From contig JAMKCH010014212.1 of the NCBI GenBank assembly GCA_023653785.1, positions 124,001 to 188,000 of the forward strand: DNA of 64,000 nucleotides, in the 5' to 3' direction. The position numbers and the translations under genes are program-made. Origin of the DNA: Ophioderma brevispina (lineage: Eukaryota > Echinodermata > Ophiuroidea > Amphilepidida > Ophiodermatidae). Below the pieces are notes generated by a model. That model did not search any database. It worked only from the letters and a program-made list of their open reading frames with translations, and had not been told where the DNA came from. Below are positions 11,540-23,105 of the stretch, piece after piece (position 1 is the first letter of the stretch; each line of letters opens with the position of its first letter).

Positions 11540-11905
11540 AGTGACAGGAGGAGATTTTTTGAGGATACAAATTTCTCTCAAATTGCACTTGATCGATTGT
11601 AGACCACCTACCGAGAACGTTTCGAAGGTTTATTGGAGAAACAAGCACGAAAGAAAACCGCAAACCTTGTTTTGAACTGCTATCCTAATCGTCCCCGTAG
11701 GAAACCATGCTTTGAATTTCTGTCGTGCACGACAGAAATTACTAAATCATCATCTTATTACATAAAGACGGCGTATTCGGATTATTCACTTCAGGTGTGA
11801 TCTAATACATTAGAAAGCATTCCAAATATACAAAAAACCTGGGTTGGAAAAAAAATTAGGGCGCTTCTCTCTGGAAATGTCCTCATATCTCTGTAGGTAA
11901 CCTGT
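11540..11905 (+). repeat. Dispersed repeat family R, copy 1
   Basis: AGTGACAGGAGGAGATTTTT, then GAGGATAC, TTTCGAAGGTTTATTGGA, AACCGCAAACCTTGTTTTGA and a TTCAGGTGTGATCTAATACA block. The full set is found inverted at 50795-51155, and more diverged pieces lie at 53905-54300, 56150-56260 and 60885-61175. A perfect 24-bp palindrome (ATTTCTGTCGTG and its complement) lies at 11716-11739. No transposase frame or clear termini. Confidence 0.8.
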
Positions 11906-12339
11906 AAAGCAAATCTAATGAAATTGAGACCATAGTATGCACCAGGTTCGTTATTTAGCGACTTTAGGTTATTTCTGGTCTGTTGTTCCATCAGCGTAAA
12001 ACGCACCGATTCACAAGCAACGTACTTCGCGCGTTACCTCTTTCAACATTGAACTGAGTAGAGTATCTGGTACGTCACCTCTTCAAGAAATGAACGACAC
12101 TCATTCATCATAATAGAAATTCACTCTTATCTCTCTCCATATCCGCCCACATGAGATATTGTAAGTGGTCATTTGGTTCATATTTCATCCAAGACTAAGG
12201 TTAATAGGAAAATAAAAGCCCTCTCTAGGATAGCACTAACAGTGTAATTCATCATACTTGAAATGCGTTTTCCGTGTTTTGTAGACAGGTGTAAACCTCA
12301 AGACATGGGTCTTTAACGCCATTGTCGTACGTTTACCTA

Positions 12340-12521
12340 CACTGTTAAAAGTGATCTTAAAATAACAGCGTTTTGACTGTTAGCCGGGACTCAAAACGTG
12401 CAAATAACTGTAAAAAGGGACTCGAAACGTGCAAATGACTGTAAAAAAACGTGGTTTTAACTGTTGTGAGTCCCAGCTGCCAGTCAAATCGCTGTTATTT
12501 TAATGAACATTTTTAACAGTG
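12340..12521 (+). mobile_element. MITE family B, copy 1
   Basis: CACTGTTAAAAGTGATCTTA at the left mirrors TTTTTAACAGTG at the right. The inverted arms include TTAAAATAACAGCG and GACTGNYAGCYGGGACTC. The element is flanked by TA on each side. Inside, a ~32-bp unit (GGGACTCRAAACGTGCAAAT, then GACTGTAAAA) is repeated twice in tandem. The second copy lies at 26441-26602 in opposite orientation. Confidence 0.85.
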
Positions 12522-12974
12522 TATGTATTTATTATTAAGTTACGCAAACTCCTTGCGGATCATAAAGTACATTATATAATACATATGCTTTACGAATGGT
12601 CAACAGAACTGAAAGGTATATCTCTTACATCATGTCAACGAGAATTGAATTCGTGAATTGATTATCTTGCTTGACTGTTTTCAAAATAACTGACGTTGAC
12701 GCTTTGAAGGCGGCGGCTAATGAAAAGTAGCCAGAGTTTTTGTTTTTACCTTGTTTTTATTTCTATTTTAAAGTATACTTTTGTTATGGAGGTGGGTGGC
12801 AGGAGTATCTTTAACTCATCGGTGGGGCAAATGTTTTATTTCCATTCCGGTCCCTAGTCATTAGATTTCCTGGGGCATATATTTTTTTCAGAAAACTTCC
12901 ATACCGATATAAATCTAATGGTGCGTTCATAAAGCCAGGTATTACAGCAGACGCTTGGTCGTAGCATGATCAAG

Positions 12975-13005
12975 AAATATGGACTATTTCCAATAGTCCA
13001 TATTT
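12975..13005. repeat. Small perfect hairpin
   Basis: AAATATGGACTATT and AATAGTCCATATTT face each other across three bases. Function unknown. Confidence 0.7.
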
Positions 13006-13069
13006 TGTAGATAGCAACACGGCACACGTTGTCCGTATGAAATTTCATGAAGAGATGGTTCTAAAATGA

Positions 13070-13265
13070 TCACGGTGAGAACTGGATTAGTCCCTGTGGG
13101 ACCAACTTACACGGAAGAAAGCGAATCAACCTTTGGGCAATGGAAACTGTATACATAATGGCATTCTCAGGTCCAATTTGGGCCATGTCAGGAGCGTCCG
13201 TATGATACACGTGGCCCTGAATCAGCTTACTCAGTTGAATAAATCCTGACACCAACACAAGCCAT
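13070..13265 (-). repeat. Dispersed repeat, also at 37.65 kb (plus)
   Basis: On the minus strand ACAAGTCATTGGTAATGGCT, then TGTCAGGATTTATTCARCTG, AGTARGCT and ACATGGCCCAA are collinear with 37647-37790. The segment directly follows, and appears to interrupt, the reverse-transcriptase remnant at 13270-13480. Confidence 0.7.
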
Positions 13266-13269
13266 TACC

Positions 13270-13480
13270 AATGACTTGTGGATAGGCTAAGAAGAAGAGG
13301 TCCAATTGTAGATCCCTGAGGCACTCCGAAACATGCTAGACGATGTCGCGTTGCCAACGTACACAGTTCTCACACATGTAGCACTTAATCCATTATCAGG
13401 CAACTACGGCTGATACCACAACATTTTCCTAGTTCTTATAGTAACACGGAAAGATCTATGATGTCAAATCAAGCAAAGGA
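13270..13480 (-). pseudogene. Non-LTR retrotransposon reverse transcriptase remnant
   Basis: Translating the minus strand in mixed frames gives LLxKLGKCCGISRSC-like text, then RTVYVGNATSS, then CFGVPQGSTIGPLLL. The last is the hallmark GVPQGSxLGPLLF block of non-LTR reverse transcriptases, preceded by the usual GN-S spacer. Several frameshifts and stops separate the pieces, and the expected YINDL continuation is replaced by the dispersed repeat at 13070-13265. It is a dead fragment of a LINE; the clade cannot be set from this length. Confidence 0.7.
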
Positions 13481-15915
13481 GAAACAATATATTTAGACTA
13501 TGGGACATAGTCTATGCTGGGTTGTGTAGTTGTCCCCATCGAGGGGCTAAGGGGAACCCAAGTTTAAATTCCAATAAAATTTATTAAAATCGATAACCGT
13601 CTGTTCCCGCAAATAAAACTGGCACATTTTCTTGGAAATGAATAAAATGTCACTTCAATTTATTTCCCCCAGTATCAGTGGACCCCAATAGATAACACTA
13701 GAATTCAGGCCAAACAATGGAGCTAACGATAATCAATTACCGACACAAGTAGTATGTGGTATAGAAAAACACTTCAGATTCCTTTTCATCTGGAGTGAAG
13801 GACCATTGTTATATTGTCTCGCGGTTGAAGAGATTCAGGTGTTACCGATTTAGACGAAGTATTTTTAATGACGTAAGCACAACATACTTATCTTCATTCA
13901 CATATAAGTAAATCTTTGAGGCCTTCTATCGTGGCGTGTTTCAATTGACTATTGACCATATTTTTCATCATTTATTCGAAAAGGAAGAAAGACAAACAAA
14001 CATCATGACAGAATGTTGCTGGGTAAGCTTTGACCTAACAACTTGTGCAGACTAAATCCGTAAAGCTATTGCGTAACTACATTTCTATTCAATTTTACGC
14101 GTTTCATTTCAGAATAAAACTTAGGGTCAACGACCTATCTTATAATGTAAACTGGATTATATTGTGAAAGAGGCCGGGTATTTTGTTACTCAACACGAAT
14201 CGTGTAGGTGGATTAAACACCTGACTATACACAATGGCTCCGCGTACCGGGCCATTGTAATATTTTTAGTTAATGGTTTGATGAAAGTATTACATATCCA
14301 TGGTTCACGATATGGGGAAAGAGGAACTTGAGGTGATATTTTATTCATTTTCAAGAAAAGTCCAGTTTTAGAAGCAGCAGGAATTCTACAAATCACAAGA
14401 CTTTTCAAAATTTTGAAATTAAACTTGGTTTTCCGTAGCCTCCCGTGGGGGGGACAACAGAATTTGTATATAGTTGGTTGTTTGGTGACGCCAAAATAGT
14501 ATAATTACTCTGTACGCGCGGTCAAAGCAATCTCTGTCGAATGTTCCTTGCCTGTAGATAATATTGCGGTGTTGGAGTAATACCGCATGCATGCTTACTT
14601 ATTTTGCTAATGAAGCGTAGCTTAGACAATGAACTGTCGTCATGAAATACATTAGTGTCCGAAGATAGTTTCTGTGAGAAAAAATATTAAAAGAAGAAAG
14701 AGAAAAGGATCACAAGAGGCTGTGTCTCTAACCTCGGGAAACGGTTTCAAGTAGTTTTTATCTTTTAACCATGAGAGCATTTCGGCTTTCTACTAAGAAA
14801 ATTACGACGCTATCATAAGCTTACAAAAAACATACAAATAACTCCAACTAAAGACCGACACAATATTGATTTTTATAAGCAAACAAAATCGCATGAGCAA
14901 TTTTATTTGTTTTCAAATGAAGAGAATCGAAATGTAATATGCCCCCAAATAATATTAGCGGTCACCTTAAGGGCAAATTATGATTTGGTTCTATGTATAA
15001 TTCACAAGCGCTTTATCATGTTTATTGTACAAGAAGCGCGATTCTATACTCAGATTTTATAAAAATTGTATCACCACCAAAGGTGCACATTTTGAAAAGA
15101 AACCCGGAAGTATCGATACCGCGTCATCTCTTCATTATGCTAGTTGTTCAAACCTTTAAACACTTACCTTATAGCAATGAGGTCTACATTTCATGGTAGT
15201 AAACGTAATAGAAAACCTCTGCTAATTATGTTTCTTGCATTATTTTACCATACCTCTGGGAACTTGTGATATTTTAATGCCGAAATACTTCACTGACACA
15301 CGTTGAACGTTGGTTAAGTAAATTGTGCAATTAGAAACGTGGCGTGGTTGATAATAATGCTGAAAGTTGTTTCTTGGTTGTGACGGAGTTTTAAATCTAC
15401 TGCACATAAGCAATTACTTAATGTTGAGCGTTCCGCAATTAAATGCATGACTGAACACTCAAACATCGACACGTAAGGTAGTCTTTACGTTTGGTTTGTG
15501 TGTGCTCTGTATTAAGAATTCTAAGAATGAAGAATAAAGAATGAGAATGAAGTGGTTCATCCTTCATGTAAGACTGCACGGAATTAGCCTAGCACGAAAT
15601 CTTCTATAAAAGGATCAAAGGATTACAAGTATTGTACAGCTTTATTCCGTAAAAGAGTCTTTACTCTAGTCTAACTCATTAATATCTTACACCAAGGACA
15701 CACCGATAAAGTGTCCTTCAGAGAGTATTAAAGTTTGAATTTTATATTCTTTGATGTTTTTGTTCCGCTTTCTTTCCTTCTGTTCTTAAATTGAGAAACC
15801 TACAGAGATAAGTTTATAAGTTTATCTCCTCTGGTAGTAGTGTCCCACGTAATTGTTTATTCTCCTACCATAGAGCTTAAAATAGTGAAACTTTAACTAC
15901 AGGGGCACTTGTATT
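13480..15915. other. Non-coding AT-rich stretch, no gene seen
   Basis: Only short frames without recognisable domains. A small inverted repeat (AGACTATGGGACATAGTCT) lies near 13496. Nothing else was identified by eye. Confidence 0.5.
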
Positions 15916-16290
15916 CAAAGGTGAATGTGATGCCTGAACATGGACGTATAAAATACACCCTAAACAAGTATTTCCACCGACTAAAACATACCCTAAGCAA
16001 GTATTTTTGTCTGTTTTAGCTACAATAAATAATAAATAAGTACTTTCCTCCCTTAAAAACAGTAAGCAATGCATTGTGTCGTTAATATACCCTTTGTTAT
16101 CTTGGTTTGCGTTACAATCTTTTTGATCCTCTCTGCTTAATTTTAGCATTTACATACCCTAAACCGTACATCATAATTTCATCAGGGTTTAAGAAAAACA
16201 TTACCCTTTGTCCCCATTTTGGCTGTTTTTGGACCCCTAATCATGTACGCGTGTACATCGCCTGTTGGAAAAGGACACCCTTTTTAACGC
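15915..16290. repeat. ACCCT-rich degenerate repeat
   Basis: Repeated words ACACCCTAAACAAGTATTT, ATACCCTAAGCAAGTATTT, TACCCTTTGTTATC and TTACCCTTTGTCCCC at irregular spacing. Probably the edge of a degenerate dispersed element; no reading frame of interest. Confidence 0.45.
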
Positions 16291-16384
16291 TTTGTTCTTG
16301 TTCACGCATCAACCAACCTTTGGCCCCCCCGGGCGTTTAGCTAAATTCAACATTTTTAATAATGAAGGAAGTAGCTCTATATTG

Positions 16385-16845
16385 AAAGTTGTCCAGTGTG
16401 TACTAAGTTGACCTCCGATATAAAGTACCAAGTGGCCCTCCAATTTGAAAATCGTCCCGCCGCGCTGGCGACAGACCCTCTTAGGTCCATGGCCCGATCG
16501 CTGGATAGCCTCGTCCCCAGAGTCCCAGATTTTTAACCGCCAGGAAGTGGTCAAAATTTTGGTACTCAAAGAAACTAACTATTTTTTCTCCCTCTCATTT
16601 ACGCCTGTGAATCGTAGGGCCCAAGATGTTTTGTTTTTGTGGAAGTTATGACGAAATGTACCCCCATTTTGGTCGACCAATATAATATTACAGATACCCC
16701 TATGGGCTTATAAAATCAACGTTTTTAGCTCCTCGCCATCAACGGAATGAAATAATCGGCGCGAAACTTTACAGCGGGGTTTTGGAGTGAAGGCCAATCC
16801 CTATCAGATGAAACTTCATATCCTTAAATCGGGTGATCCCCCTTT
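16385..16845 (+). repeat. Dispersed repeat, also at 40.57 kb
   Basis: Collinear with 40565-40980 in the same orientation: GGAAGTGGTCA, AACTATTTTTT, the block CCCCCATTTTGGTCGACC, GGGCTTA, TTTTTAGCTC, GCGCRAAACTYTACAG, and GGGTTTTGG. Both copies are diverged. The 68-codon frame across it has no recognisable domain. Confidence 0.75.
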
Positions 16846-17478
16846 AATGCAGAGTGGTCTAAAAATGTTTACCTTTTTGTCTGCGAATTTCTCTAAAGTG
16901 AGTGCACGTATCAATTTTTTTGAAGACATTTATTAACTACAATCCCTTTTGTTTAGAAAAACTTACAGTGAAAACGGGTTAAAACCAAAGCTCAATAACA
17001 AAATGGGCGGTCGTTGAGATGTCAAAACTACGTTGGCACACAGTACAAGTTCTATGACAACTCAGTAAACATCAAACCATTGCGTTACTGTATGCCTAAC
17101 TCACGTTACAAACTACTGACCACCCTTCAAGTTTGTGTGAAGTGTTTACCGTTTGAAATTGAATAAGAGAAAAATGAACTATGAAACTGAACCAAAGAGA
17201 CACTTGAATCACTTGAATACACTTGAAAATGTTCATTTACATATTAATTAAGTTGGTTAAGTTTCTTCCGCTATTTCGTTTTGAATTTGTTTGATTTGTT
17301 TGCGTTGGTTGTTGTTTTATAATTTGTTTTATATGGAATTATTATTTTATCCTGGAATCTTTTTCTGAACATGCATTTTGTTTGTTTGCTTTCGTTTTAC
17401 TTTTTTAATTTATTGTTTTATTTTGAATTATTATTATTATTACTTTATTCCCTCCTCTCACTGAAACATTTTACTATA

Positions 17479-18339
17479 CTACGTGAATAAAAAAATGTGC
17501 AAGGATTAAAGATGATCTTGACCTTAATGCAATCACTATATCATAGATTTGTTGTTGTTTTTATAAAACACATCTAATATACTTCCAAAGTTGAAAAAAA
17601 TGAAAGAAATCGATTAAATAATAAGCCAGATATGACCAATTTTGTAAGCACACCCCTTTTTTTCGCCATTCCTATGGGATTTACACACATTAAACTTGTG
17701 TTTGTGAGAATGTACAATATCAATATCATGATGCCTTTGTCAACTTAATGCTACATTTTCTTGATTATTTCAACTACAGATTAATCAATGAATTTATTTA
17801 TACCAATGTGCCAACTGATATGACGAATCCAAACACCAATTCACCTGTTGCAGAGCAAGAAAACAAGATCTTCCCATTGTTTAGGATATTGCAAAGAGTT
17901 TAGTCCCTTTAATTGGCATAACTTGTATCTATACCTGCATTACAGTAGTAGTGTTGAAACCCTTTTCATTTACACATCAAGATTAATTGGGTGAGATTTT
18001 GTGTGAAAATTCAAATTCTTTTTGAAGACCAATGAAGGAGATTATGACTATTCATATATCAATTAAACAAAATAGCATGGGTCATCATTACTTTCATGTA
18101 TATCATACATTGACGTATTCTTGCTTAACTCTGTAAATCCCATTGGAATGGAGGAAAATAGGTGTGCTTACAAAATTGGTCATATCAGGCTTATTTTTAA
18201 CCGTTTTCATTTATTTTTTTCAACATTTGGAAGTATGTTAGATTTACTTTAATAAACCACAAATCTAATGATTTGGTGGTTTTATCAAGGTCACAGTCAT
18301 TGTCATCGCCCTTGCAACATTTTTTTTTGATTCACGTAG
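17479..18339. mobile_element. MITE family C, complete copy (861 bp, TA-flanked)
   Basis: Left end CTACGTGAAT preceded by TA (17477-17478); right end ATTCACGTAG followed by TA (18340-18341). Inverted homology extends about 230 bp on each side (ATACTTCCAAA, GACCAATTTTGTAAGCACACC, CATTCCWATGGGATTTAC). The middle has no transposase frame. A second copy enters at 63552 and leaves the window. TA duplication places it with Tc1/mariner-type non-autonomous elements. Confidence 0.9.
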
Positions 18340-18364
18340 TATTACCCAATCCTAAAAAACATAA

Positions 18365-18400
18365 ATCAACAACAACAACAACTACAACAACAACAGTATT
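18365..18400. repeat. (CAA)n microsatellite
   Basis: ATCAACAACAACAACAACTAC and further CAA triplets directly after MITE C. Confidence 0.85.
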
Positions 18401-18489
18401 TATTTAGAATTTTCTTTTTTGTACAATTTGTTTTTAATTTGATTTGTTTGCTTTTGTTGTTGAATATCATTTGTTTGCTTGGTTTTTAA

Positions 18490-18620
18490 TTTTGTCTGCC
18501 TTTTCTGTCTATTCCTTCCATTCTGCATTTCTGCCGATTTGGCCTTTTCTGCCATTATGCTTTTTTGCCCATTGTGCTTATTCTGCCCATTCTACTCTTT
18601 CTGTTCTGCCTATTCTATAG
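18490..18620 (+). repeat. Short-unit minisatellite (CTGCCYATT-like)
   Basis: TTCTGCATTTCTGCCGATTT, then TTCTGCCATTATGC, TTTGCCCATTGTGC, TTCTGCCCATTCT and TTCTGCCTATTCT show a unit of 11-13 bases repeated about ten times. Weak further copies lie near 18808-18850. Confidence 0.75.
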
Positions 18621-19033
18621 TCCATTTGTCTACCTCCGTGCAGTGAGGTCATAACCTTGACGCAGCTTTTACGCACGCGTCAAGATATGCCGTCTTTGTG
18701 TGCGCGTGTAAAAACGCCGTCGCTTTAGTCCAGCGCGCGCGGTTTACTCGGGCGACCATCAAATTACGCGCTGACGTCACTGCACCGGAGGTAGGGAAAT
18801 GGAGTATAGTTTCTGTTCATTCTGCTCATTCCGTTTTTTCGCCTTTTCCACCAACCGTATGTATTACAATAACACAAAGAGAGAGAGAGAGTCATATGTG
18901 CCAATAGTCTTGCACAAATAAGAAGATATCAATGTTAAGGATCAGCTTATCTCTATTACTCTTGACAATAAACCCGACAATTGATGATTCAAAAACATGA
19001 AGAAATCATGATATAACTACTGAATATCCAAAG

Positions 19034-19176
19034 GTCAGGGGCGTACCCTAAGACTGAAGGATCTCGGGGTGCGGGGGACCTCTGATAAGTAAAAATAGGC
19101 TGATTTTGTATATTGATTTGCAAATCCTGAGGGTGCTCGTACTGCCTCCGCACCCGGGCTGGATACGCTGGTGAAA
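19034..19176. mobile_element. Possible hAT-type foldback element (weak)
   Basis: CAGGGGCGTACCC near 19036 and GGATACGCTG near 19160 are roughly complementary, and both sides carry GGGTGCGG / CCGCACCC blocks. CAGxGGCGTA ends are usual for hAT elements. An 8-bp duplication could not be aligned, so this stays tentative. Confidence 0.35.
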
Positions 19177-19373
19177 GGTTGGAAGTATTCAATTTGCTTG
19201 TACCTGTGAGCTACATCATGTTCATCCATCAAAGCTGCAGTTCAATGAATTGCATTATGGATGAATATCGACTGAACTTGGGTGTTTGATTATCATAAAT
19301 AAAACCACAAATCCAGGGGGATGATGCATTTTCTATAATTCTAATCAATGCAAGTTACTGAATTTTCGACATA

Positions 19374-20216
19374 CAGGGTGAGTAAAAAAACTTGACCCTG
19401 ATTGTGTCCGCCATTCTTAAGTAACATATATCTAACATATGTGATATCAATTAAAAGCTTAGTTCATTATCTTTGATTTGCTGCAAAGATCATTCACATC
19501 GGTTAGGTATAGACCGAGGTACAGTCGTTTGGATCAAGTAGTCTGTTTTGCGCTTTGTCCACAAATTTACTTTAAAATGAACGGCGTTCAGCAAAGGAAA
19601 TCAGTGTACAAAAGAAAATCGGGTTATTATTGACTGCAGAAAAAATGTGATGCTATTTAACCCCACCAAATTCAGTCACAGTTTACCGTCGATGCCCTCA
19701 TAACATTTCTTCGTCCTCATCACTCATAACAATAAAGTAACTTTATACATGTATCAGTATTTGGATGGATTGAATGAATCATGCCATGTGAAGGAACAGA
19801 CATCGGTGACAACCTTTTGAGGTTTAAAATATTGTCTACATTTGTATACTAAAATATGGCACATCTTGAAAAAAGGTGTTTCAAATAAACCTTACCATTA
19901 TCACTGGCTTTTACAGCTTTAAGATACTACTTTATTTGACGTTAACATAGACATACTCTTTTCATCATTTGAGGAGTTCATTTGCTTAGCTGGCCGCCGC
20001 GCCGTGCATTCAAATGGGAATCCGTGGATGGGGGAAAAGCTGATTACTTTATTCAACTGACTGTAGCTCGGTCTATACTTACCGATTGGAATTATCTTTG
20101 CAGCAAATTAAAGATAATGAAATAGGCTTTCCGATGATACCACACATGTTAGATATATGTCATTTAAAAATGCAAAATGGCGGACACAATCCGGGTCAAT
20201 TTTTTTTGACTCACCG
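19374..20216. mobile_element. MITE family A, copy 2
   Basis: Starts CAGGGTGAGTAAAAAAACTT after TA (19372-19373) and ends TTGACTCACCG before TA (20217-20218). Internal blocks match copy 1 (TTTGCTGCAAAKATYATTCA, ATGAACGGCGTTCAGC, ACCATTATCACTG). The last two bases of the right end are lost. Non-autonomous. Confidence 0.85.
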
Positions 20217-20224
20217 TACTTTGC

Positions 20225-20755
20225 ATATGACCTTAGGATAGCGATTTGTTATTATATTTTAATCCTATCATAAATATTACATATACAAGAACAAAAATGA
20301 TATTAAAAGTAGTTGGCATTGAACTTGTTATGTCAAAGACGCTAGATATAATTTGAAACTACTTGGTATTCTAGGTTGGTAAACATGAGTAAAAAATAAT
20401 CTTTCCATAGAGGCATCCAAATTGGAAGCCTTTCAATTGTGATGCCTCTAGTGAAAGATCATTTTCTACTAACGCGAGATTACTCGGGCTATTGAATTAA
20501 TCAAACTCCCAGGAGAAATTCCCCGGTGGTATTCAAAGCCAAAAAAGCACTCCTTTTTACAAATTCGCTTTCATTACACAGCTCTTATCCTTGCAAGCCC
20601 GTGTCTGCACCCTTTTTAGATGGCGCCTCTGGGATGGTATAACTTTAAAAGAGGTGAATTTCGTGATTTAAAAATATATGCAGTCTGATCGTTCGATTCT
20701 CTTCAATATGACACCCAACATGCATATGACAGATGTGTATCCCCCTGAATAAATT
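20225..20755 (+). repeat. Tandem unit T, copy 1
   Basis: Starts GATTTGTTATT and CATAAATATTACATATACAA, continues with ACAAAAATGAYATTAAAAGTAG and GAACTTGTTATG, and ends near CCCCCTGAATAAATTG. Copy 2 follows at 20757-21115, and part of a third lies beyond the LINE (23890-24010). No gene is recognised. Confidence 0.8.
20399..20459 (+). repeat. Pre-miRNA-like 61-nt hairpin
   Basis: ATCTTTC pairs with GAAAGAT, TAGAGGCATC with GATGCCTCTA, and AATTG with CAATT. These are separated by two symmetric 2x2 mismatches and a small terminal loop. The size and shape resemble an animal miRNA precursor, but short foldback elements give the same shape, and this lies inside a repeated unit. The function is not shown. 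Confidence 0.4.
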
Positions 20756-20756
20756 G

Positions 20757-21115
20757 AGATTTGTTATTGCACCTCTAATGCTATATCATAAATATTGCAT
20801 GTACAGTATATACAAGAACAAAGATGACATTAAAAGTAGGCAGTATTGAACTTATTATGGAACAATCAGGGCAAATTCCCTCGGTCGTATCAAAAGCCAA
20901 AGAACACTCTTTCACGAGTTTGATGTCATTACACAGGTTCTATGTTTGAAAGACCGTGTCCATTTTAATTTTTGTTTAAGATGGTGCCTCTAGGATGGTG
21001 TAACTTCAGAACAGGTAAATATAGTGATTTAAAAATATTTGCATGATGATCCTTTGATTCTTTTCCAAATGGCACTCAACATGGCATATGACAGACGTTA
21101 TCCCCTGAATAATTA
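20757..21115 (+). repeat. Tandem unit T, copy 2
   Basis: Shares with copy 1 the blocks TCATAAATATTGCATGTACA, CAAAGATGACATTAAAAGTA, RATGGYGCCTCTRGGATGGT and GATTTAAAAATAT, and a CATATGACAGA..TCCCCTGAATAA end. It lacks the hairpin-bearing middle of copy 1. The LINE starts immediately after it. Confidence 0.8.
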
Positions 21116-21124
21116 ACATCTTGG

Positions 21125-21328
21125 GTGCACCCACGTTCTAAACACTTGGATCTGATTGAATATGTTATTGTCAGGAAGGGAGACAGGCACGGCATTCGTG
21201 TGACAAAGGCTATGTGTGGGGCCGAGTGCCGGAATGACCATCGACTTATTTTGTCTGAACTCAACATCCGTAACAAACCTTCTCAACGTCCTCAGGCAAG
21301 AAAACTGTCAAACGTATTTATGTTATAG
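21125..21328 (+). pseudogene. LINE endonuclease, C-terminal fragment
   Basis: The frame begins MHPRSKHLDLIEYVIVRKGD and continues to CRNDHRLILSELNIR. The LIDYV-like strand and the SDHR/NDHR motif are the last conserved blocks of apurinic-type endonucleases of LINEs; the H of NDHR is the usual catalytic histidine. Everything upstream of these blocks (nucleotide-binding and catalytic E/D residues) is missing, so the domain cannot work. A stop follows at 21326-21328, and the linker to the RT continues in other frames. Confidence 0.8.
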
Positions 21329-21899
21329 GATTGAGGAATGAAGGCGAACGCCAGTACTTTGCTGTGTCTCGGATTCTGGAACTGTTGAAGATGACTGGTC
21401 ATCTCTCAGAGATATGACATACGCTACAGCACAGACAACACTTGGTACCACGAAATGCAAACATCAAGACTGGTTTGATGAAAATGATGTTGAACTTCAG
21501 GCACTTCTTGATAAGAAACACCAGCTTCACAGAACATACCTAAATAACAAAAGCTCACCATCAAGAAAGCAGCCTTCTGTAATATCCGTAGAACAGTCCA
21601 GTGCAGACTTAGAATAATGAAAGATAGCTCATTAAAAACAAAGCAAAGGAGATACAGATGCATGCTGACAGGAAAAATGCTAAATTGTTCTATGATGTAC
21701 TCAAATCAGTCTATGGGCCTCAACAAACAGTGATGATGGAACTACACTACTTACTGACAAAGAGTAAATCCTTGACTGATTGGCAGAGCATTTCAATATG
21801 GTCCTCAACCGTCCTTCATCAATAAATGATCAAGCCAAATTTAGACTGCCTAGGTAGATACTAACACCTCTATTGCTGCACAACCTACCCTTGAAGAAA

Positions 21900-22993
21900 C
21901 CAGCTGCCTTTGGTTAAGTGGTAAGGCGCGTGGACCTGATGCAATACCTACAGAAATCTACAAGGCCGGCGGACCTTGTCTGGTGGAAAAGCTCACCAAA
22001 CTCTTCCAGGCTATGTGGAGTCAAGAAACAATTCCGGAAGACTTCAAGCAAAAGAAAGGAAACCTGCGACAACCACAGAGGAATATCCCTGTTATCAATT
22101 GCTGGAAAGATGGTGGCTATGGTCTTTCTCAATCGCCTTGTTGATCACTTGGGTCAAGGTCTTCTTCCAGAGAGTCAATGTGGCATCAGAAAGGATGGTG
22201 GAACCACTGACATGGTCTTTGCAGCTTGTCAGCTCCATGAGAAGTATCAGGAACAAAACTCCGACCTCTACCTGACTTTCATTGACTTAACCAAGGCGTT
22301 CGATTCGGTCAGCCGTGAGGGCCATTGGAAAATCATGGCCAATGGTGCGTCAATTCTACGACGCGACGGTATGATGGTGATGCGATGGAGCAGATGCCTT
22401 CCGCAACGGCTGTCCTGGGATTAGTATCAACTATCGTTATGATGGCAAACTGTTCAAACTGAGACGGCTTCAGGCTAAAACCAAAATAGTCGAATCATCA
22501 GCCCGTGACTTCTTGTTTGCTTATGACTGTGCCCTATCTGATGGCACAAATTGTGATATGCAGCACAGCATGGACCTGTTCACATTTGTCTGTGACAACT
22601 TTAGCTTGACCATCAGCACAAAAAGATTGAAGTCATGTACCAACCTGCTCCTGGCAAGCCATATGTGAAACCATCTATCACTGTTAAAGATTGACAGCGG
22701 TTGATAAGTTCACATATATGGGGAGCACCTTGGCTCGTGATGTGCTCATTGATGATGAAATGTCTAGGAATGGTCAGGATCCGATTCTCTTGCTATCCCT
22801 CAGTTTTGAAACTTGGAGAGTGTACCAACGCCATTCTAGGAAATTAAATCACTTCCCTCTGACCTGTCTGAGAAGGATACTGAAGATCAAGTGGCAGGAC
22901 AAAGTCCCGGATATGGACGTCCTCACTCGTGCTGGTATGCCAAATATCTACACCATCTTGAAGAATCACAGCTTAGATGGGTTGGTCACGTGA
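21900..22993 (+). pseudogene. LINE reverse transcriptase, frameshifted and catalytically broken
   Basis: Frame pieces give DNHRGISLLSIAGKMVAMVF (RT blocks 1-2), LLPESQCGIRKDGGTTDMVF (block 2a-3), FIDLTKAFDSVSREG (block A with its catalytic Asp), then after frameshifts FLFAYDCALSD (block C). This is followed by KIEVMYQPAPGKPY and DKFTYMGSTLARDVLIDDEM (thumb). In block C the usual FADD reads FAYD: the first catalytic aspartate is replaced by tyrosine (TAT at about 22521-22523). In-frame stops also lie near 22690. The element is dead beyond simple frame repair. Confidence 0.85.
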
Positions 22994-23105
22994 CCAGAAT
23001 GCCTCCCAGAATGCCAGGATGTCTCCCCAAGAAAACCTTCTGTGGTGATCTGAAGACAGGAAATCGTTGACGTGATTGACAGAAGAAGCGTTTAAAAGAT
23101 ACACT

